From Asterias amurensis (Eukaryota > Echinodermata > Asteroidea > Forcipulatida > Asteriidae): a stretch of 64,000 nucleotides of DNA. Position 1 is the stretch's first letter; every line of letters begins with the position of its first letter. The DNA lies in the NCBI RefSeq assembly GCF_032118995.1, contig NC_092661.1:14677506-14741505 (forward strand), written 5' to 3'. Of this stretch, positions 1-8,675 are shown piece after piece. The translations under genes were made by a program, and so were the position numbers. The notes under the pieces are model-generated. The model saw nothing but the letters and a program-made list of their open reading frames with translations, was not told the DNA's origin and ran no database searches.

Positions 1-145
1 GATCAGAGCTGTTCTTGGCCGGTGATGCGTGAGAGTTGATTGCTGGCTGGATGTGAATTGCATAGGAGTGTGACATTCTGTAGGTGAGCTGCTGCTGGGA
101 GGGTTGGCTCGAGGATGGGTGACCAGATGTACATAATGAAGAAAC

Positions 146-1084
146 CTATGTCTCGTGGAACTTTATGATGTGCTTGTATCTCGATGGCCTCCCTGACTCT
201 GCATTGGTGTCAGGACTGTACAGGAGCTTTGAGTTCGGCTTGATTCCAATTGATGATGTGGTCGTGTTCTTGTGAATGTTTGATGATGGCTGATTTGTCG
301 AGGTGTCCCAGTCTGCTATGTGCTTTGTGTCCTTGATTCTTGTTGAGATGCTGCGCCAGGTTTCCGCGAAGTACACTTTACCGCAATCACAGGGAATGCG
401 GTAAACGCCTGCTTTGTCTTGAGTGTCTCGCTTGTCCTTGTGTGTGTGGAGTGATGCTTGAATCTTGTTTGGTGCTGTGTGGAAGATCTTGACTTGAGCT
501 TGACTGAAGATACTTTGAAGCTTGTGAGAAGTGTGGCCGATATCTGGGAGGGTGATTGCAGCCTTGAACTCTGGTTGTTCATCTGTTGTGAGACTTGGCT
601 TGGGCTGGCTAAGATTGAATGTCTTGTAGTCGTTAAGTTGAAGTGAAGTCTTGATGTGGTGTAGTTCCTGCTTCAAGCTGCCTTTGTCACAGGTGTTGAA
701 GGCCCAGCAAACCAAGGTGTTGCAGACAGCAGACTTGAAGCGAGGATGATGGAATGATGCGTTGTGAAGGTATCTATCGGGGTATTTTGGCTTGCGATGT
801 ACCGTTTGGGCTATAGTGCCATCAGCTTGTCTTGTTACTTGGACGTCTAGGACGGAGATAGTGTTGTTTTGTTCTTGTTCCAAGGTGAATTGGATGTGTG
901 GATGTTGACTGTTCAGGTGATGGAAGAACTCTTGGAGTGCTGTCTTGTCGTAAGGCCTAACCACAAAGGTGTCGTTAATGTAGCGGAGCCAGAAGTTAGG
1001 GCAAAGATTGACCTTCTCGATGCTGTCAAGTTCAAACTCCTCCATGAACAAATCCGCCAGGACTGGGGATAGAGGATATCTCAT
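146..1084 (-). CDS. PLE RT palm plus GIY-YIG endonuclease region (block 1, minus)
   Basis: 312-residue open segment, part of a retroelement and not a host gene. PLSP (residues 4-7) is RT motif B. The motif C region follows at about 35-42, ending DTFVV, in an atypical form. Residues of about 225-260 (AGVYRIPCDCGKVYF then STRIKDTKH) match the start of the Penelope GIY-YIG endonuclease, with a weak YIG half. The part that should carry the distal endonuclease residues reads differently from the plus-arm product, so this is probably not a working enzyme. Confidence 0.7.
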   Translation of the reverse strand: MRYPLSPVLADLFMEEFELDSIEKVNLCPNFWLRYINDTFVVRPYDKTALQEFFHHLNSQHPHIQFTLEQEQNNTISVLDVQVTRQADGTIAQTVHRKPKYPDRYLHNASFHHPRFKSAVCNTLVCWAFNTCDKGSLKQELHHIKTSLQLNDYKTFNLSQPKPSLTTDEQPEFKAAITLPDIGHTSHKLQSIFSQAQVKIFHTAPNKIQASLHTHKDKRDTQDKAGVYRIPCDCGKVYFAETWRSISTRIKDTKHIADWDTSTNQPSSNIHKNTTTSSIGIKPNSKLLYSPDTNAESGRPSRYKHIIKFHET

Positions 1085-1117
1085 GGCGGCCCCAGAGGTT
1101 TGTTCATAGAATTTGTC

Positions 1118-1720
1118 TCACCACCTGAAGCTGGAAGCGTAGACGTTGGTGATGAGGAGGTCGTGGACTTGTTCTGGAGTGAGGCTTGTGCGGTCTGTCA
1201 GTGTAGGTTCGGCTTGAAGGCTTTGGTTGGCGATGTTGCATGCTTCTTCGATTGGTATGTTGGTGAACAGTGACACGACATCAAAACTGACAAGGATATC
1301 AGTTGGACGGAGATGTATGTGCTTGATGATGTCTACTAACTTGCTTGTGTTGTTGATGTGATGTTCAGTGAGGCCAACTAGTCGATGGAGGTTCTTTGTG
1401 AGGTGTGTTGCAATGTTGTAAGAAGGTGAACCCTGGGAAGCCACGATGGGGCAGAGAGGACCATCTTGCTTGTGGATCTTGGGTTGGCAGAAGAAACGTG
1501 GGCAGGTGAATGCGGATGGCTTGAGGTGACGGTACGTGGTGTTGTCTATGACTTGCGCTTGATAGAGAGTACAGAGTTTGGTGGTGAGTGTGCGTTCAAT
1601 GACTGGGCTGGGGTTCCTTGGCAGGCATTGGTAGGTATTAGTTGACAGGATTTCATTTACTTGGTGGTCATAATCCGTTGTAGACATGACCATAGTGGCA
1701 TTACCCTTGTCCGCTGACAT
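1118..1720 (-). CDS. PLE RT N-terminal half (block 1, minus)
   Basis: 200-residue open segment. It carries the Penelope RT fingers and motif A region: MSADKGNATMVMS (the K-G-N-A motif), RFFCQPKIHK, the segment around SYNIATHLTKNL, and SFDVVSLFTNIPIEEA. It lies directly upstream, on the minus strand, of the palm/endonuclease segment 1084-146 and belongs to the same element. Confidence 0.7.
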   Translation of the reverse strand: MSADKGNATMVMSTTDYDHQVNEILSTNTYQCLPRNPSPVIERTLTTKLCTLYQAQVIDNTTYRHLKPSAFTCPRFFCQPKIHKQDGPLCPIVASQGSPSYNIATHLTKNLHRLVGLTEHHINNTSKLVDIIKHIHLRPTDILVSFDVVSLFTNIPIEEACNIANQSLQAEPTLTDRTSLTPEQVHDLLITNVYASSFRW

Positions 1721-1920
1721 GATGTTGATGGACTTGTCTTTGTGCAGGGCTCAGATATCAGCATTTTCTCGCCTGCTTGTGTAGGGTCTTGGTAACTTGG
1801 CGTTTGAAGTCTTTGCAGAATTTGGATGCGGACATGGTTGGCGACTGTCTTGTCCAGATGTTTGAGTGCAGGTTCAGTGGACTGATTGATGTCTTTGACT
1901 TGAATCATGCGAGGTGTGCT

Positions 1921-4085
1921 GGCGCCCACACAGTGCACGATTCCAGTCAAAGATATTATTCAGTCTACCGAACCTGCACTCAAACATCTAGACAAGACAT
2001 TCGTCAACCATATCCGCATCCAGATTCTTCAAACTCTTCAAACACCAAGTTACCAAGACCCAACACAAGCAAGCAAGAACACGCCACTATCCGAGCCCTG
2101 AACAAAGACAAGTCTATCCACATCATGTCAACGAACATTGGTAATGCCACCGTGTTCATGTGCACAACAGATTCTGACCACAAGGTAACCGACATCCTGT
2201 CAACTGATACCTACCAACGCCTGCCAAGTAACTCCTGTTCAGTCATAGAACGCACCCCCACTGCTAAATTCTGCACTCTCTATCAAGCGCAGGTCATAGA
2301 CAACACCATGTACCGTCACCTCAAGCCATCCGCATCCGCCTAATCACGTTTTTTTGGCCAACCTTAAGAGCCACAAGCCAGATGTTCCTCTCCGTCCCAT
2401 CGTGGCGTCCCGGGGTCACCCACCTACAATACTGCAAGACACCCCACCAAGACCCTTCATCCACTAGTTGGCCTCACTGAACATAACATTAACAACTCAA
2501 GCAAGTTCGTCGACATTATCAAATACATACATCTCCGGGCAACTGAGATCCTTGTCAGTTTTGACATCATGTCACTATTCACCAACATACCAACTGAAGA
2601 AGCATGCAACATCGCCGAACAATGCCTTCAAGCCTAACCTACACTGACAGACCGCACAAGACTCACTCCAGAACAAGTCCACGACCTCCTTATCACCTGC
2701 TTCTCCGCTTTTAGATTCAGGTGGCGAGACAAATTCTACGAACAAACCTCTGGGGCCACCATGGGATCTCCTTTATCCCCAGTCCTGATGGATTTGTTCA
2801 TGGAGGAGTTTTAACTTGACGGTATCAAGAACGCCAATCTTTGCCCCAACCTCAGGTTCCGCTACATTGACGACACCTTTGTGGTTTTGGCCCAACGGCA
2901 AGACAGCACTCCAAAAGTTCTTCCATCAACTGAACAGTCAATATCTACGTATCCGATTCAACATGGAACAAGAACAAAACAATGCTATCTCCTTCCTAGG
3001 TGCCGAAGTAACAAGACAAGCTGATGGCACTCTAGCCCACACGGTACATCACAAGCCAACGCACACCAACAGATACATTCACAACTCATTATTCCACCAT
3101 CCTCGCATCAAGTCTGCTGTCTCCAACACCTTGGTCCGTTGGACCTTGGACACCTGTGACAAGGGCAGCTTGAAGCAGGAACTACAACACATCAAGACAT
3201 CACGTCAACCTAATGGCTACAAAACTTTCAACCTCAGCGAGCCCAAGCCAAGTCTCACACCAGATGAACTACCAGAGTTCAAGGCTGCAATCTCCCTCCC
3301 AAACATTGGCCTATCTTCTCACAAGCTTCAACGTATCTTCATTCAAGCTCATGTCAAGACCTTCCATACAGCATCAAACAAGATTCAAGCATCACTCCAC
3401 ACACACAAGGACAAGCAAGACACTCGAGACAAAGCCAGCGTTTACCACATTCCCTGCAATTACTGTGAAGTATACATCGTGGAACCAGGGCGCAATATCT
3501 CAACAAGAATCAAGGAACACAAAGCACATGGCACACTGGAACACCTCAACAATTCAGCCATCATCAAATATTCACACGAACACGACAGCATCATTAAGTG
3601 GAATCAAGCCAAACTCATAGCTCATGTACAGTCCTGGCACAAATGCAGAGTCGGGGAGGCCATCGATATACAAGCACGCCATACAGTTCCAGAAGACATC
3701 GGTTTCTTCATTAACGACATCTGGTCACACATCCTCAAGCCAACCCTTCCAGCAGCAGCTCACCACAAGAATGTCACACTCCAATGCACACACATCCAGC
3801 CAGCAATCAACTCACATGCATTACCGGCCAAGAACAGCTTTGATCCATCCCGCCCAAATGCTCATCCATCCAGCACTTCTAAAGTTCGACCATCGCCTGT
3901 AGTCCAACATTCTCCTGAAGACGAGCAGAATAAACTGTTAGAAACATCGAGACCAAACCTGCTCTTTCCAGAGCCAATACTCACCTTAAGAGGTTTACAC
4001 ATGGTTGTCCCCGTAAATTCTTATTTCTCCACACCATGCAAAGCTTCAAACAATACATATCCAAGATGGGATTAAATCGCAACAA
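1921..4085 (+). mobile_element. Penelope-like element, block 1 right arm (plus)
   Basis: Plus-strand PLE whose 5' end abuts the 5' end of the minus-strand arm. The two form an imperfect inverted repeat, judged by eye at roughly 80-85% identity, around a short centre near 1921. An RT N-terminal stretch with the KxxTYQRLP and LKPSA segments lies at about 1930-2343. The palm DNA at 2863-2874 still encodes YIDD, and a long open segment (2816-4075) ends with the endonuclease. It runs about 160 bp further 3' than the left arms do. The coding frame is interrupted several times. Confidence 0.88.
2816..4075 (+). CDS. PLE connector and GIY-YIG endonuclease region (block 1, plus)
   Basis: 419-residue open segment; its first 20 or so residues are out of frame with the RT. 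From TALQKFFHQLN onward it matches the Penelope RT thumb/connector, then SVYHIPCNYCEVYIVEPGR NISTRIKEHK and SAIIKYSHEHD with KLIAHVQSWHKCRVGEAIDIQ. That is the fuller GIY-YIG domain with its conserved Arg, His and Glu region. The tail (GFFINDIWSHIL) is also typical of the family. Confidence 0.7.
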   Translation: MTVSRTPIFAPTSGSATLTTPLWFWPNGKTALQKFFHQLNSQYLRIRFNMEQEQNNAISFLGAEVTRQADGTLAHTVHHKPTHTNRYIHNSLFHHPRIKSAVSNTLVRWTLDTCDKGSLKQELQHIKTSRQPNGYKTFNLSEPKPSLTPDELPEFKAAISLPNIGLSSHKLQRIFIQAHVKTFHTASNKIQASLHTHKDKQDTRDKASVYHIPCNYCEVYIVEPGRNISTRIKEHKAHGTLEHLNNSAIIKYSHEHDSIIKWNQAKLIAHVQSWHKCRVGEAIDIQARHTVPEDIGFFINDIWSHILKPTLPAAAHHKNVTLQCTHIQPAINSHALPAKNSFDPSRPNAHPSSTSKVRPSPVVQHSPEDEQNKLLETSRPNLLFPEPILTLRGLHMVVPVNSYFSTPCKASNNTYPRWD

Positions 4086-4133
4086 ACCTAGGTAGAATAG
4101 CTAGAGAATGATCTCTTTAACTCAAAACTCTAT

Positions 4134-4983
4134 TTCGAGATGCATTTTTCTCATTGTCTGTATTTTTTCTTTAATTTTTTTACGGCGACGGTGATCCATC
4201 TGCCTATTGGAGACCAATGGAAACTGCACCATTCCAGTTGCGGCCATGAAGACATCAATGGGAGCTGTGTATCTTTGAGGAAAACGACAGGAAAAGGTAA
4301 GTTTATTTTAAGGTGGATTGATAGCTTGGGAAGTAATGAGGGACCGTATTGATAGCTTCGGAAGTAATGAGGGACCGTAAGTTGTTGAGATTTATCCTGA
4401 AATCAAGATTATGTCTAGATTTAAAAGGGGCTCCATGCTCAAATTTAGCTTTGTAATTCACAAATTTTCCACTTGCTGGAGTCGAGATGAAAACTGGGGG
4501 GGGGGGACTCGATTATGTAAGATGCTATTGTGTTTGATACCCTTCAATTGCAATTCAAATATAAAGGGCCATACATTTTTGGACAGAAATTCTACAGTTT
4601 CATTTCCAAATTGTAATCAAAAGGACATCAAGTCTGAGCTTATGTACAGACCAATTTGTTTTTGCTGTATGATGATGTCATGCTCTGAAAGAGCTCAATT
4701 TGTTTTCTGCACCATTTTAACTTGACATAGAGTCATGCAGTGTCCCCAAACTCCACTCACATGTTGGAAAATGAATGCATCACAAAACTCAAATTCACAA
4801 AAACTCAAAACTCAAGATCCACATCATTTACATTTATGGAGCGGAACTGTTTGCTTTTTTGGATTTTGGATTTTGAAGCAAACACTTTGGTACATGAGAA
4901 AATAAATACAGTGAAAAGTATTTGACGTGAGTGTATATATGTGTCCTGATTGAAATGTATTTCAGGAGTCTGCGTTTATGGTT
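4134..4983 (+). pseudogene. Degenerate two-exon cassette C1
   Basis: Exon-like segment ending at 4296 in front of a GTAAGTTTAT donor, an intron-like stretch with a poly-G tract near 4497, and an acceptor at about 4965 (TTTCAG then GAGTCTGC). The exon 1 translation contains HSSCGHEDINGS. The exon 2 segment is cut at about 4984 by a MITE. The product family was not recognised. Eight further cassettes lie at 5330, 10875, 11433, 21830, 27474, 28670, 34214 and 34772. Confidence 0.4.
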
Positions 4984-5165
4984 TAAAGGCAGTGGACACT
5001 ATTTTTAGTTACTCAAAATAATTATTATCGTCAAACCTTACTTGGTAACTAGGAATGGGGAGAGGGTGATGGTATAAAACATTGCGAGAACCAACTCCCT
5101 CTGAATTAACGTAGTTTTCGATAAAGAAGTAGTTTTCCATGAATTTGGTGCTCTGATTTTTGTCC
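4984..5165. mobile_element. MITE family A, truncated copy
   Basis: It begins with the family terminal repeat GGCAGTGGACACTATT and includes the ACTCAAAATAATTATTATCG and AACCAACTCCCTCTGAATTA segments seen in the complete copies at 56309 and 59041. It stops near AATTTGGTGCTC, short of the central palindrome. Confidence 0.7.
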
Positions 5166-5811
5166 TACCAATTTACTGCATGCGCAGCGTTGCACACTAA
5201 CCTAAATCTACCAAGCTCATATCCGAGCATGCTTGCTTGTGACATCTTAATCTCCAACTTCACACCATTCGTCATTGTCTACACATCGTGTAACAACCAC
5301 GCACCCCTTTTATTACACCTTCATTCTTAAACTAAAATGGAATAACTCTGATTCGAAGTGCACTTTTCTCATTTTTTGTTTTGTTTTGTCTTATATTTTT
5401 TCAAAGATGGTGTCATGCCATTCCAGTACCGACCAAGAAGACATCATTGGGAGCTATGTACGCTGTGAGGAAACCGACAGGACCAGGTAAGTTTATTTTC
5501 AGTTTGATTGATAGCTTGGAAAGTAATGAGGGAGCGTAATTTGTTAAGGTTTATCTTAAAATAAACATTTTGTTCAGATTTAAAAGGGGCTCCACGCTCT
5601 AATTTAGCTTCGTTAATCACAAATTTTCCATTTGCTGGAGTCAAGATGAAAATTGGGGGGGGGGGGGGGACTTGATTATGTAAGATGCTATCGTGTTTGA
5701 TACCCTTCAATTGCAATTCAAATATAAAGGGCCATACATTTTTGGACAGAAATTCTTCAGTTTCATTTCCAAATTGTCATCAAAAGGACATCAAGTCTGA
5801 GTTAATGTACC

Positions 5812-6336
5812 GACCAATGGGGAGAGGGTGATGGTATAAAACGTTGCGAGAACCAACTCCCTCTGAATTAACATAGTTTTCGATTAAGAAGTAATTTTCC
5901 ATGAATTTGGAAATTCTTGGATTGTGCATATATTGTTCCTTTACTAATATGTGGGTTTACTGTATTAATGTTTGCAATTTGTCCTGTAAGGTTCTTGTTC
6001 ATTCAATTATTTGGATTATTGTAATGTTATACGCTTTTGTACAGTTTATGGAATGGGCGCAATGTAAATGAACAAATTATTATTATCAATATTATTATTA
6101 TTATTATTAGTTTTGTTTCGAGACCTCAGCATTTGATTTTGAGGTTTCGAAATCAAGCATCTGAAAGCACATAAGTTTGTGTAACAAGGGTGGGTGTGCT
6201 TTCTTTCATTATTGTCTTGCAACTTCGACGATCAATTGAGCTCACAAGTTTTTACTTCATGCATATGTTGACATACGTCACCAAGAGTGAAGACTGGTCT
6301 TTGACAATTACCTATAGTGTCCAGTGTCTTTAAGCC
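5812..6336. mobile_element. MITE family A with nested LINE 3' tail
   Basis: Family A MITE in the cassette C2 intron. The central palindrome (CGAGACCTCAGCATTTGA) and the far end (TTTGACAATTACCTATAGTG) are present. A foreign insert at about 5910-6109 splits it. Confidence 0.7.
5910..6109 (+). mobile_element. LINE-like 3' tail inserted in MITE
   Basis: The insert ends GGAATGGGCGCAATGTAAAT and then an ATT-rich microsatellite. This is the usual 3' end of CR1/L2-type LINEs or of SINEs that share their tails. The same insert sits at 22450-22685 and 29246-29449, so it entered before the spacer was duplicated. Confidence 0.55.
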
Positions 6337-6632
6337 TTTAGTCCACAAACTGTCCTGTCGGTTTCTTCGCAAAAAGTTCTTGAAAGTTGGTTAAATGGAA
6401 ACAACAAGTTCATGACAATTGTTCGACTGTAAAGAAAATTTGAGAGAAAGAAAGCATAACAAATTATCATCGAAAAACTCATGGACCCAATTTTGGGATG
6501 CTCTTTGTAATAATGGACCAATTTAAGGTGGAGGTTTTACACTTAATATTTTGACTTGATTGACATATTTTCAGGAGTCTGCAGTTCTGCTGGGAATGTG
6601 GTGTACTACCTGTCGATGACTGAAGCTCACAA

Positions 6633-6666
6633 AACATAGGTACATAGCTAGAGAATTATCTCTTTA
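6633..6666. repeat. 34-bp direct repeat left of PLE block 2
   Basis: ACATAGGTACATAGCTAGAG followed by AATTATCTCTTTA. A matching copy (about 10838-10874) flanks the block on the right. Cassettes without a PLE have this sequence once (for example 11397-11430), so it behaves like a long target-site duplication. Confidence 0.5.
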
Positions 6667-6918
6667 TAATCTTGTCTTCAGGGGAATGCTGGAATGCAGG
6701 CGGCGCCGGTGGTGGAGCTTAAGTTGCGCTGGATGGATGAGCATTTGGGAGGGAAGGATCAGAGCTGTTCTTGGCCGGTGATGCGTGAGAGTTGATTGCT
6801 GGCTGGATGTGAATTGCATTGGAGTGTGACATTCTTTAGGTGAGCTGCTGCTGGGAGGGTTGGCTCGAGGATGGGTGACCAGATGTCCATAATGAAGAAA
6901 CCTATGTCTCGTGGAACT

Positions 6919-7839
6919 TTATGATGTGCTTGAATCTCGATGGCCTCCCTGACTCTGCATTGGTGTCAGGACTGTACAGGAGCTTGAGTTCGGCTTGATT
7001 CCAATTGATGATGTGGTCGTGTTCTTGTGAATGTTTGATGATGGCTGATTTGTCGAGGTGTCCCAGTCTGCCATGTGCTTTGTGTCCTTGATTCTTGTTG
7101 AGATGCTGCGCCAGGTTTCCGCGAAGTACACTTTACCGCAATCACAGGGAATGCGGTAAACGCCTGCTTTGTCTTGAGTGTCTCGCTTGTCCTTGTGTGT
7201 GTGGAGTGATGCTTGAATCTTGTTTGGTGCTGTGTGGAAGATCTTGACTTGAGCTTGACTGAAGATACTTTGAAACTTGTGAGAAGTGTGGCCGATATCT
7301 GGGAGGGTGATTGCAGCCTTGAACTCTGGTTGTTCATCTGTTGTGAGACTTGGCTTGGGCTGGCTAAGATTGAATGTCTTGTAGTCGTTAAGTTGAAGTG
7401 AAGTCTTGATGTGGTGTAGTTCCTGCTTCAAGCTGCCTTTGTCACAGGTGTTGAAGGCCCAGCAAACCAAGGTGTTGCAGACAGCAGACTTGAAGCGAGG
7501 ATGATGGAATGATGAGTTGTGAAGGTATCTATCGGGGTGTGTTGGCTTGCAATGTACCGTTTGGGCTATAGTGCCATCAGCTTGTCTTGTTACTTGGACG
7601 TCTAGGACGGAGATAGTGTTGTTTTGTTCTTGTTCCAAGGTGAATTGGATGTGTGGATGTTGACTGTTCAGGTGATGGAAGAACTCTTGGAGTGCTGTCT
7701 TGTCGTAAGGCCTAACCACAAAGGTGTCGTTAATGTAGCGGAGCCAGAAGTTAGGGCAAAGATTGACCTTCTCGATGCTGTCAAGTTCAAACTCCTCCAT
7801 GAACAAATCCGCCAGGACTGGGGATAGAGGATATCTCAT
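6919..7839 (-). CDS. PLE RT palm plus endonuclease region (block 2, minus)
   Basis: 306-residue open segment equivalent to 146-1084, with the same PLSP and VYRIPCDCGKVYF motifs. Its last 16 or so residues differ from the block 1 product (it ends in SQGGHRDSSTS), so the C-terminus is not stable among copies. Confidence 0.65.
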   Translation of the reverse strand: MRYPLSPVLADLFMEEFELDSIEKVNLCPNFWLRYINDTFVVRPYDKTALQEFFHHLNSQHPHIQFTLEQEQNNTISVLDVQVTRQADGTIAQTVHCKPTHPDRYLHNSSFHHPRFKSAVCNTLVCWAFNTCDKGSLKQELHHIKTSLQLNDYKTFNLSQPKPSLTTDEQPEFKAAITLPDIGHTSHKFQSIFSQAQVKIFHTAPNKIQASLHTHKDKRDTQDKAGVYRIPCDCGKVYFAETWRSISTRIKDTKHMADWDTSTNQPSSNIHKNTTTSSIGIKPNSSSCTVLTPMQSQGGHRDSSTS

Positions 7840-7872
7840 GGTGGCCCCAGAGGTTTGTTCATAGAATTTGTC

Positions 7873-8475
7873 TCACCACCTGAAGCTGGAAGCGTAGACG
7901 CTGGTGATGAGGAGGTCGTGGACTTGTTCTGGAGTGAGGCTTGTGCGGTCTGTCAGTGTAGGTTCGGCTTGAAGGCTTTGGTTGGCGATGTTGCATGCTT
8001 CTTCGATTGGTATGTTGGTGAACAGTGACACGACATCAAAACTGACAAGGATATCAGTTGGACGGAGATGTATGTGCTTGATGATGTCGACTAACTTGCT
8101 TGTGTTGTTGATGTGATGTTCAGTGAGGCCAACTAGTCGATGGAGGTTCTTTGTGAGGTGTGTTGCAATGTTGTAAGAAGGTGAACCCTGGGAAGCCACG
8201 ATGGGGCAGAGAGGACCATCTGGCTTGTGGATCTTGGGTTGGCAGAAGAAACGTTGGCAGGTGAATGCGGATGGCTTGAGGTGACGGTACGTGGTGTTGT
8301 CTATGACTTGCGCTTGATAGAGAGTACAGAGTTTGGTGGTGAGTGTGCGTTCAATGACTGGGCTGGGGTTCCTTGGCAGGCATTGGTAGGTATTAGTTGA
8401 CAGGATTTCATTTACTTGGTGGTCATAATCGGTTGTAGACATGACCATAGTGGCATTACCCTTGTCCGCTGACAT
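7873..8475 (-). CDS. PLE RT N-terminal half (block 2, minus)
   Basis: 200-residue open segment with KGNATMVM, FFCQPKIHKPDGP and SFDVVSLFTNIP. HKPDG, the family-typical form, is kept here where block 1 reads HKQDG. Confidence 0.65.
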   Translation of the reverse strand: MSADKGNATMVMSTTDYDHQVNEILSTNTYQCLPRNPSPVIERTLTTKLCTLYQAQVIDNTTYRHLKPSAFTCQRFFCQPKIHKPDGPLCPIVASQGSPSYNIATHLTKNLHRLVGLTEHHINNTSKLVDIIKHIHLRPTDILVSFDVVSLFTNIPIEEACNIANQSLQAEPTLTDRTSLTPEQVHDLLITSVYASSFRW

Positions 8476-8675
8476 GATGTTGATGGACTTGTCTTTGTGC
8501 AGGGCTCAGATATCAGCATTTTCTCGCCTGCTTGTGTAGGGTCTTGGTAACTTGGCGTTTGAAGTCTTTGCAGAATTTGGATGCGGACATGGTTGGCGAC
8601 TGTCTTGTCCAGATGTTTGAGTGCAGGTTCAGTGGACTGATTGATGTCTTTGACTTGAATCATGCGAGGTGTGCT

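Larger units (their letters stand above)
1..1920 (-). mobile_element. Penelope-like element, block 1 left arm (minus)
   Basis: Minus-strand Penelope-like retroelement (PLE), cut by the window start. Read on the minus strand it has an RT N-terminal stretch (ORF 1720-1118), the RT palm and then a GIY-YIG-type endonuclease region (ORF 1084-146). Family signs are the FCQPKIHK-type motif, SFDVVSLFTNIP (motif A), PLSPVLADLFMEEFE (motif B) and a VYRIPCDCGKVY endonuclease start. Coding potential is split over several frames, so it looks inactive. It faces away from the plus-strand arm that begins at about 1921. Confidence 0.88.
5330..6640 (+). pseudogene. Degenerate two-exon cassette C2
   Basis: Exon 1 (about 5407-5486) reads MVSCHSSTDQEDIIGSYVRC up to a GTAAGTTTAT donor. 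Exon 2 starts at 6575 after a TTTTCAG acceptor and ends with CACAAAACATAG at 6639. The 1.1-kb intron-like stretch holds a poly-G tract (about 5656) and a MITE that itself carries a LINE tail. Spliced as drawn, the frame closes early in exon 2, so this copy probably no longer encodes the ancestral C-terminus. Function unknown. Confidence 0.4.
6671..8675 (-). mobile_element. Penelope-like element, block 2 left arm (minus)
   Basis: Complete-looking left arm. Its 3' end (low coordinate) stops inside the motif CTGAAGACAAG, next to the 34-bp flank repeat. The RT N-half is at 8475-7873 and the palm plus endonuclease region at 7839-6919. It groups with block 3 and differs from blocks 1 and 4 at a variant cluster around 7515-7555. 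Confidence 0.88.

Noticed and set aside
1777-2343. 188-residue plus ORF spanning the centre of PLE block 1 (repeated in blocks 2-4)
   Set aside because: Its first part is antisense to the left arm and its second part is the plus-arm RT; the fusion is an artefact of the head-to-head join.
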